In this document: positions 1 through 11,584 of the stretch, in pieces
Layout: every line of letters begins with the position of its first letter
Numbering within the stretch: the first letter of the stretch is position 1
DNA from: Hexactinellida sp. DTS-2022
Lineage: Eukaryota > Porifera > Hexactinellida
Assembly (NCBI GenBank): GCA_028753945.1
Contig: JAPNXP010000007.1
Coordinates: 2,728,001 to 2,792,000 of the forward strand
Direction: 5' to 3'
DNA: 64,000 nucleotides
The notes under the pieces: generated by a model
Database searches by the model: none
Seen by the model: only the letters and a program-made list of their open reading frames with translations
Told to the model about the DNA's origin: nothing
Program-made: the position numbers and the translations under genes

Positions 1-174
1 GCTTAATAGAGCCACCGGTTAATCGGTTTCACCGCTTAATCGGGTCAAACTTTTACAGGATTTATAGGACAGAATTACAGTTTGGCTTACAATATTTTCG
101 GTTAATCGGTTTCTCCGCTTAATCGGGTCAAAACAACCTGGTCCCGAGGTGGCTCTATTAAGCGGAGTCGACTG
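1..174. mobile_element. pogo/Tigger-like MITE, left end cut by window
   Basis: The right end reads, inverted, CAGTCGACTCCGCTTAATAG and is followed by TA at 175-176. The window opens inside the matching left inverted repeat (GCTTAATAGAGCCACC). Interior words of the CGGTTAATCGG type recur. The TA target and CAG-start TIR are typical of pogo-group Tc1/mariner derivatives. No coding capacity. Confidence 0.75.
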
Positions 175-176
175 TA

Positions 177-904
177 GTGTATTTTGGATATAGTGCCAAC
201 TCCAAATTCCAATATGTTGGCCACAATTGACAACTTAAGAGACACATTTTGAAGGTGTTAGAACACATCTAACTTCTTCAAATCAAGTCCAATCCAATTT
301 TTATGCCGATATTCGTAATCAACACTAAATTTGGCGTTATTTAAGTGGTCACCTGAGACAATTTATTCTTGACGACGCAGGAATGTTGTAGGAATTTAAC
401 AACATTACATTCTCAAATTTTATTCTAACCCTATCGAGTGACCCCTTGTTCGACTCCACTCAGCTTCCTGAAGCTAGTTAGACACATGCGGACCCTCTCA
501 AAAGTCATTTGGCGCAATTGTACTGTTGACATATCTGTTCCGGCTGCAAATGGTTCCGGCCGGTACCAATTTGTCATAAATTGCTCATTTAACAAATTAG
601 TTCCTTGCTAAATTTAGAGTGTTAATAATTTCTATGGGTTTGTCTATTCCATAGCAAATTCCTTCCGGCTTAATTTATACCAGTCATCACTTAGACGGGT
701 ACCTTATGCAACACTTAAGTCATTTACGTAATCACCACCCTTACTTCGGTACATCATAATTAAAAACCATGTATCCTCGGCCTATGGAAAGTAGTACATA
801 TGTGTATTATCCTACGTACTAATTGAATTAACCTTAGAAATAGAGCCTATAGTCTCAGGATTTCGAATTTGATTTCGCATTTACAAATTTTTCTAATGAA
901 TATA
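177..904. other. no gene seen (intronic, AT-rich)
   Basis: I see no coding exon, RNA gene or recognisable repeat boundary here. By context it belongs to the huntingtin intron or downstream region on the minus strand. Confidence 0.5.
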
Positions 905-1061
905 CAGTAAACATTCGTTATAACGAAGTGCTCGTGATCTGTAAATTCCTTTGGTATATCCGGATATTCGTTATAAGCGGTAAATAATTAATGTATTTAG
1001 TGCTCCGTTAATAAGCGGGTATTTCGTTATATCCGAGTTCGTTATAACGGGAGTTCACCTG
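905..1061. mobile_element. pogo-like MITE
   Basis: Left end CAGTAAACATTCGTTATAAC and inverted right end CAGGTGAACTCCCGTTATAA share the CGTTATAACGAA core. TA dinucleotides flank both sides (903-904 and 1062-1063). Length 157 bp, no open frame. Confidence 0.7.
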
Positions 1062-1638
1062 TATTTATTGTTGCTGTTACAAAATAAGCAAAAAGTTGAC
1101 AAATTCAAAATGCACATAGAGGCCAGCTTCCAACGGGTTTAATCGGTAAACAAGGATGATGATTTCCAATTTAGAATCGGAATATTCCTAAATGATATGT
1201 ATTGTTGTCTTTGACACTTTGTGGCAAATAGGAAAAAGTTGTCAAGTATTATACTTCACCTAAAGACTAGCTTTCGACAAATATACTGGTTTTAACCCAC
1301 GTCTAGCTAGGAATGTAAAATTGAAACTGAAAGTTAACTGAATTTCAATTGAAAGTGAATTCGAAAGTGGGGTTTTTCTATTTAAACCTTTTACCCCAAG
1401 ATATCCTAGGGTAATAACTTATATTATAACTTATCATAACTTATCATAACTTATACAACTTATATAACTTATATAATTATAGAACTTATATAATATATAT
1501 CATATATATTATTAATTAATACATTTGCTGAATAGAACTTGTTTTGTGGCAAATAAGATAATGTTTGTTTTCAGGTGGCGCCAGGATTTTCAGGTAGGCG
1601 GGCCAGGGGGGATTTCAAGGGGGGCCACACTGTACAAC

Positions 1639-2148
1639 CAGTGATGTGCTCCGTTGCTAGTAACGGAGTAACGGTAACGGTAACGGTAACGGAAACGGAA
1701 ACGGAAACGGAAACGGAAACGGAAACGGAAACGGAAACGGAAACGGGAACGGAAACGGAAACGGAAACAGAAACGGAAACGGAAACGGAAACGGAAACGG
1801 AAACGGAAAAGTAACGTAACGGGTGTCGACAAGTAACGGTAACGGACATCCGTTACTTTTAACTAGTTACCGTTATCTTTAATCAGTTACTCTTACCATC
1901 ACATTACCGTAACACAGCAACCGTTACAACGTTAAACTTATTCCATTGCCATTACGAAGTTATTTTAAATCAGTTACCGTTACATTAAGGTTACTGTACT
2001 GGTAAAAGGATAAAAGGGTAAACTTAACAAAATCAATGCAGCAACGGTCACGGAAGAAATAAAGTAACGGTAACGGAGTAACGGTAACGGGAGATATAAA
2101 GTAACAGTAACGGAGAAACGGAAGATTTAGTGAATGAGCACATCACTG
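1639..2148. mobile_element. hAT-type MITE with ACGGAA/GTAACGG interior
   Basis: Terminal inverted repeats CAGTGATGTGCTC match on both ends. Flanking octamers TGTACAAC (1631-1638) and TATACAAC (2149-2156) agree at 7 of 8, the 8-bp duplication expected for hAT insertion. The interior consists of repeats of GTAACGG and GGAAAC in direct and inverted orientation. Open frames through it (SVSVSV or TETETE peptides) are repeat artefacts. Confidence 0.8.
1669..1810. repeat. (GGAAAC)n hexamer tandem array
   Basis: About 140 bp of nearly uninterrupted GGAAAC/GTAACG units inside the MITE at 1639-2148. Confidence 0.9.
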
Positions 2149-2815
2149 TATACAACATTGTTATTCTAGGGGGGGGGGAGCAGCCTCAAAAGAGGGGAGG
2201 GGGGGCATGGCGCCCCCTGGCGCCGCCACTGTTTGCTGTTAAGTTGAAACAACTAATAATGAGCCATATTTTAATGAATAAAAGAGAGAGCGTAGCAGTT
2301 GAGTGATCGTACAATTGAGATTTTGAATACTTATTCAATATTCTAACTGTTATTAGGTCAATTAAACCCTTAGTTGCCTGGGGTAAAGGTATAAATAGAA
2401 AAATCTCATTTCAATTCAATTGAAATTGAATTTAGTTTCAGTTTGACATTCACATACCGGAAAATGAAGGGGTATATACGTATATACCGTATAACAGAAA
2501 AACTATTAACAAATGAAGTATTCAAACCTGGGATTTAGAAAGAATTCCCGGGATTCAAATCCCAGAAATATATCCGGTCCTGGGATTATAAGATTGTTCA
2601 TTTCTAGAGTAATGTTTAGTTTAATTAAAATTAGTGTATAATATAGTATAATTTAAGGGATATTGTGGTTTTGACTAGCAACTAATATGTCTATGAAACC
2701 CAAAATAGTATTCTATTTCACATATTTGATGATTCAAATTTCAAATTATTTACAACGCCTTACATCATTTAAGGCAATAATTAAATTTATAGAAACTATG
2801 CAAGTTGTAAAGCCA

Positions 2816-3805
2816 CAGGGGCGTAGCCAGTGGGTCTTCAGGGTGAGCCGTTAGGCCAAAATAAATTCCCGCAGGCCCAACTGGGCCAGAGGATTTTCAG
2901 AATCTATTTTTCTCAACTTGCGACAACATATAATTTATAAAGATGGAATTGTGTTAATTACAATTGGCAAAGTTGTATTTTATTTGGTTTGAAAAATTAG
3001 TAATATTAGGCCGACGATCTCGGTTGCTTTGCGATGGTTCAGCGCTTCGAGCCTAAATAGACGCCCGGTATGCGGCCTTACAACTGCTTGAGACTATCAT
3101 CTAGAAATATAAATCTCTTGAGGTGTATTAAATATACTCCTCATAAATTCTACTTAATAATAATGTTACACAATTGATTTGTTTTAAAATTCAAATTCTC
3201 CCATTAATAGTTCATGAAATTTCAGCAGCAACATAAAGATAGCTCGATTCCAAATAAAACAAAATAAAATATTCAATAGAATAGATAAATGATTACTTAG
3301 ATGAATTTAATTTCACACAATAGAAAAGCTTTGATTGTGCAGTCTATTTGAACTAATTGAATGTAGTCCAGCAAATCCATATTAACAAAATCCTCTAACT
3401 TAATTGGCCAATATATTTTGTCACCTGTTGGATTAAAATGAGAATATTTCTCATAAAAAACAATAGATCGTTGTCGCAGTACAAAATTACCCATGCAAAA
3501 ATTGTTAAACTTTGGGGACCGTAGTCTTTACAATTAATTCTGGACAAACAAACAAACAAACAAACAAATAGAACTGTGTTTTAATAAATAGAATGTGGTA
3601 CGTGTCAGTTGACTTTTAATGATTAGGAATCATAAATATTATTGTATTTGATATATTTAGCAATTAATAAACACTCTTAAAACTCATGTTTTAAGAGTAG
3701 GAAATCAGCAAGTGATAATAAATGAGATAGTAAAATAATTTTCAGGCCCTAACTCAAAGCCATACGTCCTATGAAGTCCAGTACGTAAACCTGGCTACGC
3801 CACTG
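2816..3805. mobile_element. hAT-like non-autonomous element
   Basis: Ends CAGGGGCGTAGCCAG and, inverted, CAGTGGCGTAGCCAGG are the widespread hAT-type GGCGTAGCCAGG termini. Flanking octamers TAAAGCCA and GAATCCCA match at only 5 of 8, so either the copy is old or two different ends are paired. No transposase recognised inside; a 65-codon minus-strand frame at 3297-3494 has no recognisable domain. Confidence 0.5.
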
Positions 3806-3904
3806 GAATCCCAGGGATCTTTCCTACGGAACAATCTAAATGCGCAATTGTTTTTAAACACTAAAAGTTAATAAATAACCCACAAATACACCATTATGTT
3901 ATAC

Positions 3905-4212
3905 TAGTGTAAATAAATCATTTAATTTTTTCTCAAATCAAATCATTTTAGATTTAAATTATTTCAAATCAAATAATTTAAAATCATTCAAAATCAAATC
4001 AAATCAAATATCTGAAATTTAAATCATTTCAAATCAAATCAAATCAAATCATATGAGAATTCTAACATTTTCAAATCAAATCAAATCAAATGATTTGAGG
4101 ATTCAAGTACTTTCAAATCAAAACAAACCAAATCATTTGAGAATAAACATTCTTTTAAATCAAATCAAATCAAATCAAATATTTGAAATATTTGATTTGA
4201 TTTACAACACTG
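3905..4212. repeat. AAATC-repeat element
   Basis: Dense (AAATC)n blocks with interruptions, ending in an inverted CAGTGTTGTAAATCA terminus near 4212. The left end (AGTGTAAATAAATC) is degenerate. Same style as the other repeat-filled MITEs here (1639-2148, 8248-8621, 18967-19384). No clear target duplication. Confidence 0.55.
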
Positions 4213-5448
4213 ACTAGTAGTAGTAGTTTTTTATATCACAATAGTGCGAACAACAACAAAAAAGAATAGCGGGCAAAACCGAATAGCAGGGAATGACATA
4301 ACCACCAATCTTAGAAGTTATTAAATCCGGCTTAAGGATTTTAAAGACTTCACCTGAATATTTTAGAAATTGTGAATTGAAATAATTGTATATTTATATG
4401 TACATAATGAATCACTGTGAGGGGTGTGAAATAGTTTCCAAGAATAAAAACCTTCGGGTATTAATTAGAAACACCGTCTGAACTATATTTTGTAATCTTA
4501 TCTGACTGATAACAACGCACTGTAACGCTCAACTGCTAAGCCCACGAAAACACAAGTGTTGAATGTAGCCTATGGAATTCGCATCTGTAATGTCGAAAAC
4601 TAAGGGGAAACTGTAAGTTAACAACAAAAAGTAGGAATTGTTAGAAAATTGTCAGCAACAGCAAGTAAGACGTGTTCAATTCAAAACTGTATTCAGGAAT
4701 TAATAATTTCTATTAAATTTTTGGCAAACAGAAATAAATTTTTAAGGGGCTTATTATCTAGTGATCGAACGAACTTAACTAATTGAGAGAATTAGACGAA
4801 CGCGGGTCATCCGGAGAAACTTGATTGAACTGAACATGCATTAATTTGAGATGAACTAAATTGGGTTTTTCCAGTTCGTACGTGAACTTCATCATATCGA
4901 AATCCAATTTAATCTCTACAGTAAATGAAATGCTGGTTAATATAGAAAATTAACGTAAAATTATTTATGGGACGATCACTTTTGGTTGGTGAGTGCATAA
5001 ATAACTTGTTTTTGTCTTGATCTAAAAAGCAAGTTATAAAAAGGGAGCATTATTCAGGGAGCCAAAGAATCAAACTTCAGTGTTAACGAATGTTCCTGAT
5101 AAAGGGTAATTTAGATAATAATTACCACTATACTATGTAGTGAACGAGGGGAATTAAATTTTTTTGAGATAGCGGAACATTTAAGTACAATTTCTTCTGG
5201 TGTGAATAAAATTATCTGTGAAAGAAAGGTGTTTTAGTCCAGTAATGTCAGATCCATTTGGTCACCATTCGGTAAGTTAATATGCTTCAAATTTTACAGA
5301 AAAGAAAAAATAATCCTTTCGTAATATGAATGAAATTTACAAAATCATAAAGTCAAAACACAATAATTTCTTGTAAACGCCGGTAGCTGGTTAACTGTAA
5401 AGTTGTAACTACAAAAACAATAGGAAACTGTCCAATAAAATAACAAAC
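4213..5448. other. no gene recognised (presumed huntingtin intron)
   Basis: I looked on the minus strand for the next huntingtin exon after 5449 and found none I could support. A polypyrimidine tract with CAG near 5237 precedes a short open stretch, but it does not resemble huntingtin. Confidence 0.4.
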
Positions 5449-5634
5449 CTGTTCAATTATTAAAAGAGTAGGAGAGGGGAGGATTTTGAAAGTAGAATAT
5501 AGATAAGATAATATTTCTTCAGTGTAAGAAAATAAGTCATAAGCACAAGAACATGAAATCAAATCATTAAGAGTATCGAGAATTACTTTAAGAAAACGAC
5601 AAAATCTATCATCCTTATTTAGGTTCATTGAGTG
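5449..5634 (-). CDS. htt: huntingtin, internal exon (62 codons)
   Basis: The exon lies between acceptor ...CTTCTAG|CAC (5635) and donor GAACAG|GTTTGT (5448) and is exactly 62 codons, phase 0 at both ends. The peptide aligns without gaps to the human huntingtin N-HEAT segment running from KFGGFLRSALDVL to VEEILGYLKSCF: here RFCRFLKVILDTL and TEEILSYLYSTF. Huntingtin is a large HEAT-repeat scaffold protein acting in the cytoplasm in vesicle transport, autophagy and ciliary processes. The preceding exon (13603-13873) ends with the residues that come immediately before in the human protein, on the same strand, which strongly supports the assignment. The downstream exon was not found and may lie left of the window. 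Alignment to the human protein is from memory. Confidence 0.78.
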
Positions 5635-6795
5635 CTAGAAGAGATAGATTAATTAATATATATATACGGTAATCTGTAGTAAAAATAAGGAAATGAATTT
5701 AGAAGGCAAGTAAATTTCAAAAGTTTGGAAACGCCTCGTTATAGCGAATTAAGATAATAAATATTATAAAAATAAAAATTTAAAAAATAGTGATGTGTAC
5801 ATGACATATTTGTTGAGGTATTATATCTTGGTGGCGGAGCTATATAGTACCGAAAAGAAAAATTTAACAGAATTATTTTCTAAAGCTGGTATTTTGTGCT
5901 AGTCTACCCCATTTAAACAGAATTGTGACATATTAATAAATGTGTATATACGTATAATTGTTTGGAAGTTCGGAGATAATTAAAGAAATTAAATTTTCGA
6001 AATCTGATTTTTGGAAGAGGGGTAACATTTGGTCGGCGACAAATAGTTGAGATTTTAAAAGAGGAATTTAAAATCACAAGGTTATAAGTTTCTAACTTGG
6101 GTTTTGATAGGCTTTCGGCACAAGCAACTTGCACGTGCCAATTTCTGAACTATCGAATTGGAACTTTGTATGAAAAACTCAAGGACAGGCATATAATTAT
6201 TTCAATTTTATTGTAAACGGAAATTCGTCGCGAAGTGACAGGAGACGAAGGGCTCGATTAGTTCCGCGAATTCAGGATTTCACTGTTTCTCCAAAGCACC
6301 AACATTCGTCAGAGATTTAACAACTATATTCGAAGTTGAACAATTTTTAGTACAATCACTGAACCAGCTGAATTTATGATTCCATCCTGCGGCTCTTAGC
6401 AAATCATCAGGACAGTTGGATTGCAGATTTGGGAAGCAACACAGGTAGTCTGCAATTATAAAACTCCTGAACTATTGTCTCAAAGAAGTAAATGAGTATT
6501 GTGATTTTAAGATAGATGCCTTAGAAATGGAACGATTTTGGACATAATTTTCTCTTTAGAAGACCTGGTATATCCATACAATATTTTACAGAGATACACA
6601 AATACAAACTAACATAACTACACTATGGAGTAGGACAGTGCCACAGCGGGAGCAAAATAAAAATACCCTGAAATCACACATTTTGAGAAGTGTCAAAATT
6701 CACTTAATCGCTAACAAATCGAACCTCCCAAGATTCCCAAGAGTGAATATAAAATAATATAAAAAATAATAGTTCTAGAACACTAATGATGCGGT
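5635..6795. other. no gene seen (huntingtin intron)
   Basis: AT-rich sequence between huntingtin exons; I see no conserved coding stretch or clear transposon termini. Confidence 0.5.
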
Positions 6796-7392
6796 CATGT
6801 TGTCATGTTGTCATGTTGTAATCGATTACACATTCCGCTGTAATCGTAATCGAAATTGTAATCAGATGATTTTATTAGAGTGTAATCGTCTCGTAATCGT
6901 TAATTATTAGCGTATTTATCTTTGAAATTACGGATACATATCAATTCGTAGGATTGCACTGCGATAGTGCTTTTATTCAATAACAGTAACATTAATTTGA
7001 ATCCCATTGCGGCATTGCATCATAATATATACAGTAACACTTAGTTTATTGAAATTGACACTTTTCCTCATTGTTAGAATTTTAGACCGCATTTAGTATA
7101 CATTTTGGGAGGTTTTTATAATCGTAATCATCAGTAGCGGGGCTAGCTCGGCGCCACTGGTGGGGCACAGCCTACTTCAGGTGGGGCTCACTAATTCTCC
7201 ACCTGAATTAGGGTTTGAGGTGGGGCACAGGCCCCATCTGGCCCACCCTCCCGCAGCCCCTGGAATCATGTACAAGTTTAAAGTAATCGTAATTGCCCAA
7301 AGATTATAGATGGTATTAGTAATCTTAACCATAATCATGTAAAAAATATAGATCGTAATCGTAATCATCTGAAAGTAATCGGCCCAACCCTG
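6796..7392. repeat. GTAATCG-repeat element, one CAGGGTTG end
   Basis: Repeated GTAATCG/GATTAC words occur at 6815-6905 and 7108-7385. The right end inverted reads CAGGGTTGGGCCGATTAC, a CAGGGTTG hAT-type terminus. The left end is not clear. A separate MITE (7132-7261) is inserted inside. Confidence 0.5.
7132..7261. mobile_element. hAT-like MITE nested in GTAATCG element
   Basis: Starts CAGTAGCGGGGCTAGC and ends (inverted) AGGGGCTGCGGGAGG, interior TGGGGC-rich. Flanking octamers GTAATCAT (7124-7131) and GGAATCAT (7262-7269) match at 7 of 8. Confidence 0.6.
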
Positions 7393-7701
7393 TTAGACGT
7401 TAATGAATGATAACGTAATCATTTTTCTATAAATCAAATTTGACTATTCTAGGGATATCTACGTGATAATCAACGCCACAAGAATGTATACGCAGAAAAC
7501 CTGCGAAGCTTTGGTGTGTGGTTGTGTTCTTCCCGAGAGGACCTCTAACAACGCCGAGAGCTAGTTGAATATATGGTGATGAGATCATAATCCATTTGAA
7601 TAATAAATTAGTTAGCAATGTGATTTCCTAATACGAGAATACTCGACTGACCTTTTAGATACGAGAGTTTATTTGGATGTAAATTCACCCTGCAGACTAA
7701 G

Positions 7702-8139
7702 CCCAGTTAAAATACATGAATGTTGCTTATATTTTGTGAAAATAGTGGCTCTTATTCGAATAAATACAATTTTTCCCTCTTGATTAATTTATGGACCCGT
7801 ATTTCTCGCGCTTTAAAGTACGTAGATTCATGTGATGTTTCGCACCTATGGATTTCCAGATCGTAAAATGTCTGACGCCTATCTTATAATTATCGATTAT
7901 GACAGAATCCTTGCTATTTACCCTTTAATTACTGTGTTAACTTACAAATTAGGTAAAATCGAAAAGCTATTTGGTGTGGTTTTGATCAAGCGATACGCAC
8001 TAGTAGTAGTATATCCATGATTTTAGTTTATTTGAATATTTTATCGAGGAAATCTTATACGAAATACTTTAAAAATGGACCCGTACTTGTCATCAACGAC
8101 TAATATTTACCTATACGGATATATTAATACCAGCCTAGT
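7702..8139. repeat. large fold-back, left arm
   Basis: This stretch reappears in inverted orientation at 8625-9060 with only a handful of substitutions and 1-bp indels, giving roughly 437-bp arms around a 485-bp loop. The two similar 62-64-codon frames on opposite strands (7832-8020 and 8736-8930) are a product of the inversion. The outer end begins CCCAGTTAAAATACATG. No target duplication is visible. Confidence 0.9.
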
Positions 8140-8247
8140 TTACATGACATTCATTGTGGTCATGTTATTGCTCATTTAGTAAAGTCATTTAGTATGTAAT
8201 ACCAGCAATAATATAACTTCATCGTCATAGTATAAATAATACTGAAG

Positions 8248-8621
8248 CAGGGTTGTTTATTGAAATAAAATTATTTAAATCATGATTTAAATAAATGATT
8301 TTTATTAATAAAAATCATGATTTAAATCAAAAATCTGATTAAAATCAAAAAGATCTGATTTAAATCAAATAAATCGGATTTTTTTGATTTAAATCAGATC
8401 TTTTTGATTTAAATCAGATTTTTTATGTCTATTGTTTTTTGCGAAAAGAAAAGAAATACATTGATAATGAGTCATTATCATTGTAATTAATCTATTAGCC
8501 AAATAATATACTTCAGTGTGATATAGATTGCAAAAAAACAATTAAAATCAAAACTCTGATTTAAATCAAAAAAATCTGATTTTTGATTTTTTTTTTAAAA
8601 TCATGATTTTTATCAACCCTG
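8248..8621. mobile_element. GATTTAAATC-repeat MITE with CAGGGTTG ends
   Basis: Termini CAGGGTTGTTTATTG and, inverted, CAGGGTTGATAAAAAT; interior is almost entirely GATTTAAATC palindromic words in both orientations. It sits in the loop of the fold-back 7702-9060. Flanking octamers TACTGAAG and AGTCTAGG do not match. Confidence 0.65.
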
Positions 8622-8624
8622 AGT

Positions 8625-9060
8625 CTAGGCTGGTATTAATATATCCGTATAGGTAATATTAGTCGTTGATGACAAGTCGGGTCCATTTTTAAAGTATTTC
8701 GTATAAGATTTCCTCGATAAAATATTCAAATAAACTTAAATCATGGATATACTACTACTAGTGCGTATCGCTTGATCAAAACCACACCAAATAGCTTTTC
8801 GATTTTTACCTAATTTGTAAGTTAACACAGTAATTAAAGGGTAAATAGCAAGGATTCTGTCATAATCGATAATTATAAGATAGGCGTCAGACATTTTAAT
8901 ATCTGGAAATCCATAGGTGCGAAACATCACATGAATCTACGTACTTTAAAGCGCGAGAAATACGGGTCCATAAATTAATCAAGAGGGAAAAATTGTATTT
9001 ATTCGAATAAGAGCCACTATTTTCACAAAATATAAGCAACATTCATGTATTTTAACTGGG
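8625..9060. repeat. large fold-back, right arm
   Basis: Inverted copy of 7702-8139. Differences include single-base indels near the inner end (GACCCGTACTT versus GACCCGACTT) and GATCGT versus GATATT. Near identity implies a recent duplication or ongoing gene conversion. Confidence 0.9.
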
Positions 9061-11189
9061 TTTGTCAGCAGTAAAGATCACCAGTATAATATGGTGTATT
9101 TTAGTGAAGGATTTCCAATCAATAGGAAAAAGTAAATACCAGTCATATCTAGGTAATAGGTTTTGCTCTCCAACACAATTGGATGGATCGCATTAAACTA
9201 CAGATTACAAAGCAGAATGCAGAGTTTCATCGTGAAGTAAGAAGGTTCGAAGGTAAACGAGACCATTCAATTTTGCTTCAAAATGGACGTGAAATGACAG
9301 GCCAATGATGGTCACCTCATCCATTGGACCTAAACTAGTCTCAGCTTAGCTCCATTGGCGCGAGCTTGTAACATAATCCGGAAGCATTCAAAAAACTAAT
9401 TAAACAATGATTATGTGATATTTAGTACCAAAATAAAATCATATTTCGGATTACAGATACAATGACCCAGTACGAATCTAAGAGAGATTGTAACTGATCA
9501 GAGTGGTACGCTTATGCTAATGCTATTTTGGAAGGGAGACGCTACGCAAACTTAAAATATGGAAATCTAAAAGAGGAATCTGGGAATAAATGACCTTTGA
9601 TCGCCTGAATCGATTAAAATCTAGTTATAACTCGACCAAATATGTAAGACGAGTTTTTACATGTGGAAATTGAATATGAGTGAAAACAAAATATATAGAG
9701 GTTTACTACCATTCAGTCTAGGTCAATTTTTTTATACACATTTTTTCTGCCATCTAATTACCACATCACTTACTCTTTTATGCTTCTACTCTGTATTTAC
9801 CTTTTCAGTAGGATTGACACTTTTTTTAATTGACCGGAGCAACGAGCCGCTGGCGCCCTAGGCCTAGTTGTAGGGAGTACGGCGCATGAAAAGTTCGAGG
9901 GAATTATAGAACTCGCCAATATAGCATTTTGTCAAGTAAATGAGTTGGATATATATATAGACAGGATTTGTGGAGAATAACCTACTTTACTAGTTAGTTG
10001 CACATGCTTCAGGGCTCTCTACTTGCCATCATTTCACTAAGTGAACATCTATATTGAATTGATAACTTTCCATTTCAATTTAATGAACAATTCAATTCTT
10101 ATAAAAATAAATATGATAATAGAAAGTATATTAGTTGTACTCGACGTTCTTTGGTAATTTGAATTTATGATCAATAATTTGCAATGTAATACTCGTGGTA
10201 ATAAGAAATAATTGAGATAAAATTATATGCAATACAAAAATTGATTCCAGGGTATATTTCTCAATAATTGTCAAAAACATAGTCTAGTGTTTGAAAACTA
10301 TACAAACAAACATTACCAGTTTCAAGAATTCAATTTTATCATATTAAAATTGTGATTTATCTCACTACAAATTTGTTTTTGATTATATACGGTCTACATC
10401 GCCCTAAACGAGTATGAAACACAACTTTCGGCAGTACAAGATAATGACAGCTAGTTACTATCATGTAAAATAATGCAAAATAACCAATCATAATATATAG
10501 AAAATATATACACGCATAATCATTCGCAACCTATGTAGAAGACCGTTTTGATGCAAAATTACATCTAGCAGGAATTTCAGAAGTAATAATTGATATTAGG
10601 ATAAAAAATACAATAAAGTACAGCTTTAGTTGGTAGTTTGCTCTAAATACAATTATAGATATGCACACATAATGATGTAAATGTGAACCATGATAACATA
10701 GTGAAGTTAAATTGATAGGTTTAGTGAAAATATGTAAAATTAATATAAATACTTGACAAAGGTTCGCTCAAATCTCCTTCAGATAGTGCATTTGATGCAT
10801 TATTTTAATAATCAAATGTTTTTCTCAAGTAAATTGGCCCCTACTGAGTCTAATAGATTAAACTGCGATGTCTAACGAAGGAAACTGACATACAACCGAA
10901 CATTATTTTATTCAACAAATCAAAAATTAATGCACAGATAGTCTAAAAAGATTCAAGGTTGAGGTAAATGGAGAAGCTAAAATTTGAATGAATCCAGATC
11001 ATGTCGCATTGTCATTATCAGAAACGTATCAGACACTATCTAACCAAATTTGATATATTTTGCGTTAATTTTAGAATTGGAAAGGATCGTAATTAAACTT
11101 TAAGGTATTTTAGTTTAAAAAAGAAACATCCTCATGTTCAGAAGATGAGAATTGATTGAACCTTGAGAAGTGTCCTAGTGCATTGTTCA
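9061..11189. other. no gene seen (huntingtin intron)
   Basis: Two kilobases of AT-rich sequence without recognisable coding exons, RNA genes or transposon termini. A 66-codon plus-strand frame at 9661-9861 has only hydrophobic low-complexity content and is not reported as a gene. Confidence 0.5.
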
Positions 11190-11224
11190 GTATTTAAGAG
11201 GCGCATGCAGAAGTAAAAAATTTC

Positions 11225-11372
11225 TATGTTGTCGTAAGTCCAAATTTGTTATGTTGTCGTTAGTCCAAATTTCAAAGTTGTCATTAGTCCAAGAATGTGG
11301 ATGTTGTCGTTAGTCCAAATTTCAAAGTTGTCATTAGTCCAAATTTCAAAGTTGCCGTTAGTCCAAAAATAT
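11225..11372. repeat. MULE subterminal repeats, left cluster
   Basis: Six or so units of TTGTCGTTAGTCCAAATTTC spaced about 20-25 bp. Inverted counterparts lie at 13390-13482. Such clustered subterminal words are candidate transposase-binding sites. Confidence 0.8.
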
Positions 11373-11584
11373 TGGAATTCTTTAAAAATCCTAACATTCA
11401 CCAATACTTGTTGAAGATTTATTAGTATGTCCCATTGTGGTTTTATAGTATACAAGTTGCCGCTTTTTAGAAAAACCACAGAGTGTTTAAATATAACTGT
11501 TTATCAATAACAGTAGATATTGAATACTATATGCTTCTTATAAAAACATGAGAATTTACAATATAACTAAAAGAAGTAACTATC

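Larger units (their letters stand above)
1572..2231. mobile_element. hAT-like MITE carrying a second nested MITE
   Basis: Ends are CAGGTGGCGCCAGG and, inverted, CAGTGGCGGCGCCAGG, with G-rich interior. Flanking octamers TTTGTTTT and TTTGCTGT match at 6 of 8 positions, a plausible old target duplication. A second element (1639-2148) lies inside, so this one is older. Confidence 0.55.

Noticed and set aside
1571..1849. Overlapping frames encoding SVSVSV, RFRFRF and TETETE peptides on both strands
   Set aside because: Produced by the GGAAAC tandem repeat; not genes.
3297..3494. 65-codon minus-strand frame with QLVQIDC, faintly like a huntingtin HEAT segment
   Set aside because: No convincing splice sites, lies within a hAT-like element, and the similarity is too short.
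5150..5240. Possible further huntingtin exon after an acceptor-like CTTTCACAG
   Set aside because: The only open phase does not resemble the expected huntingtin sequence.
7832..8930. Two nearly identical small proteins on opposite strands
   Set aside because: Direct consequence of the fold-back arms; no homology or coding signature.
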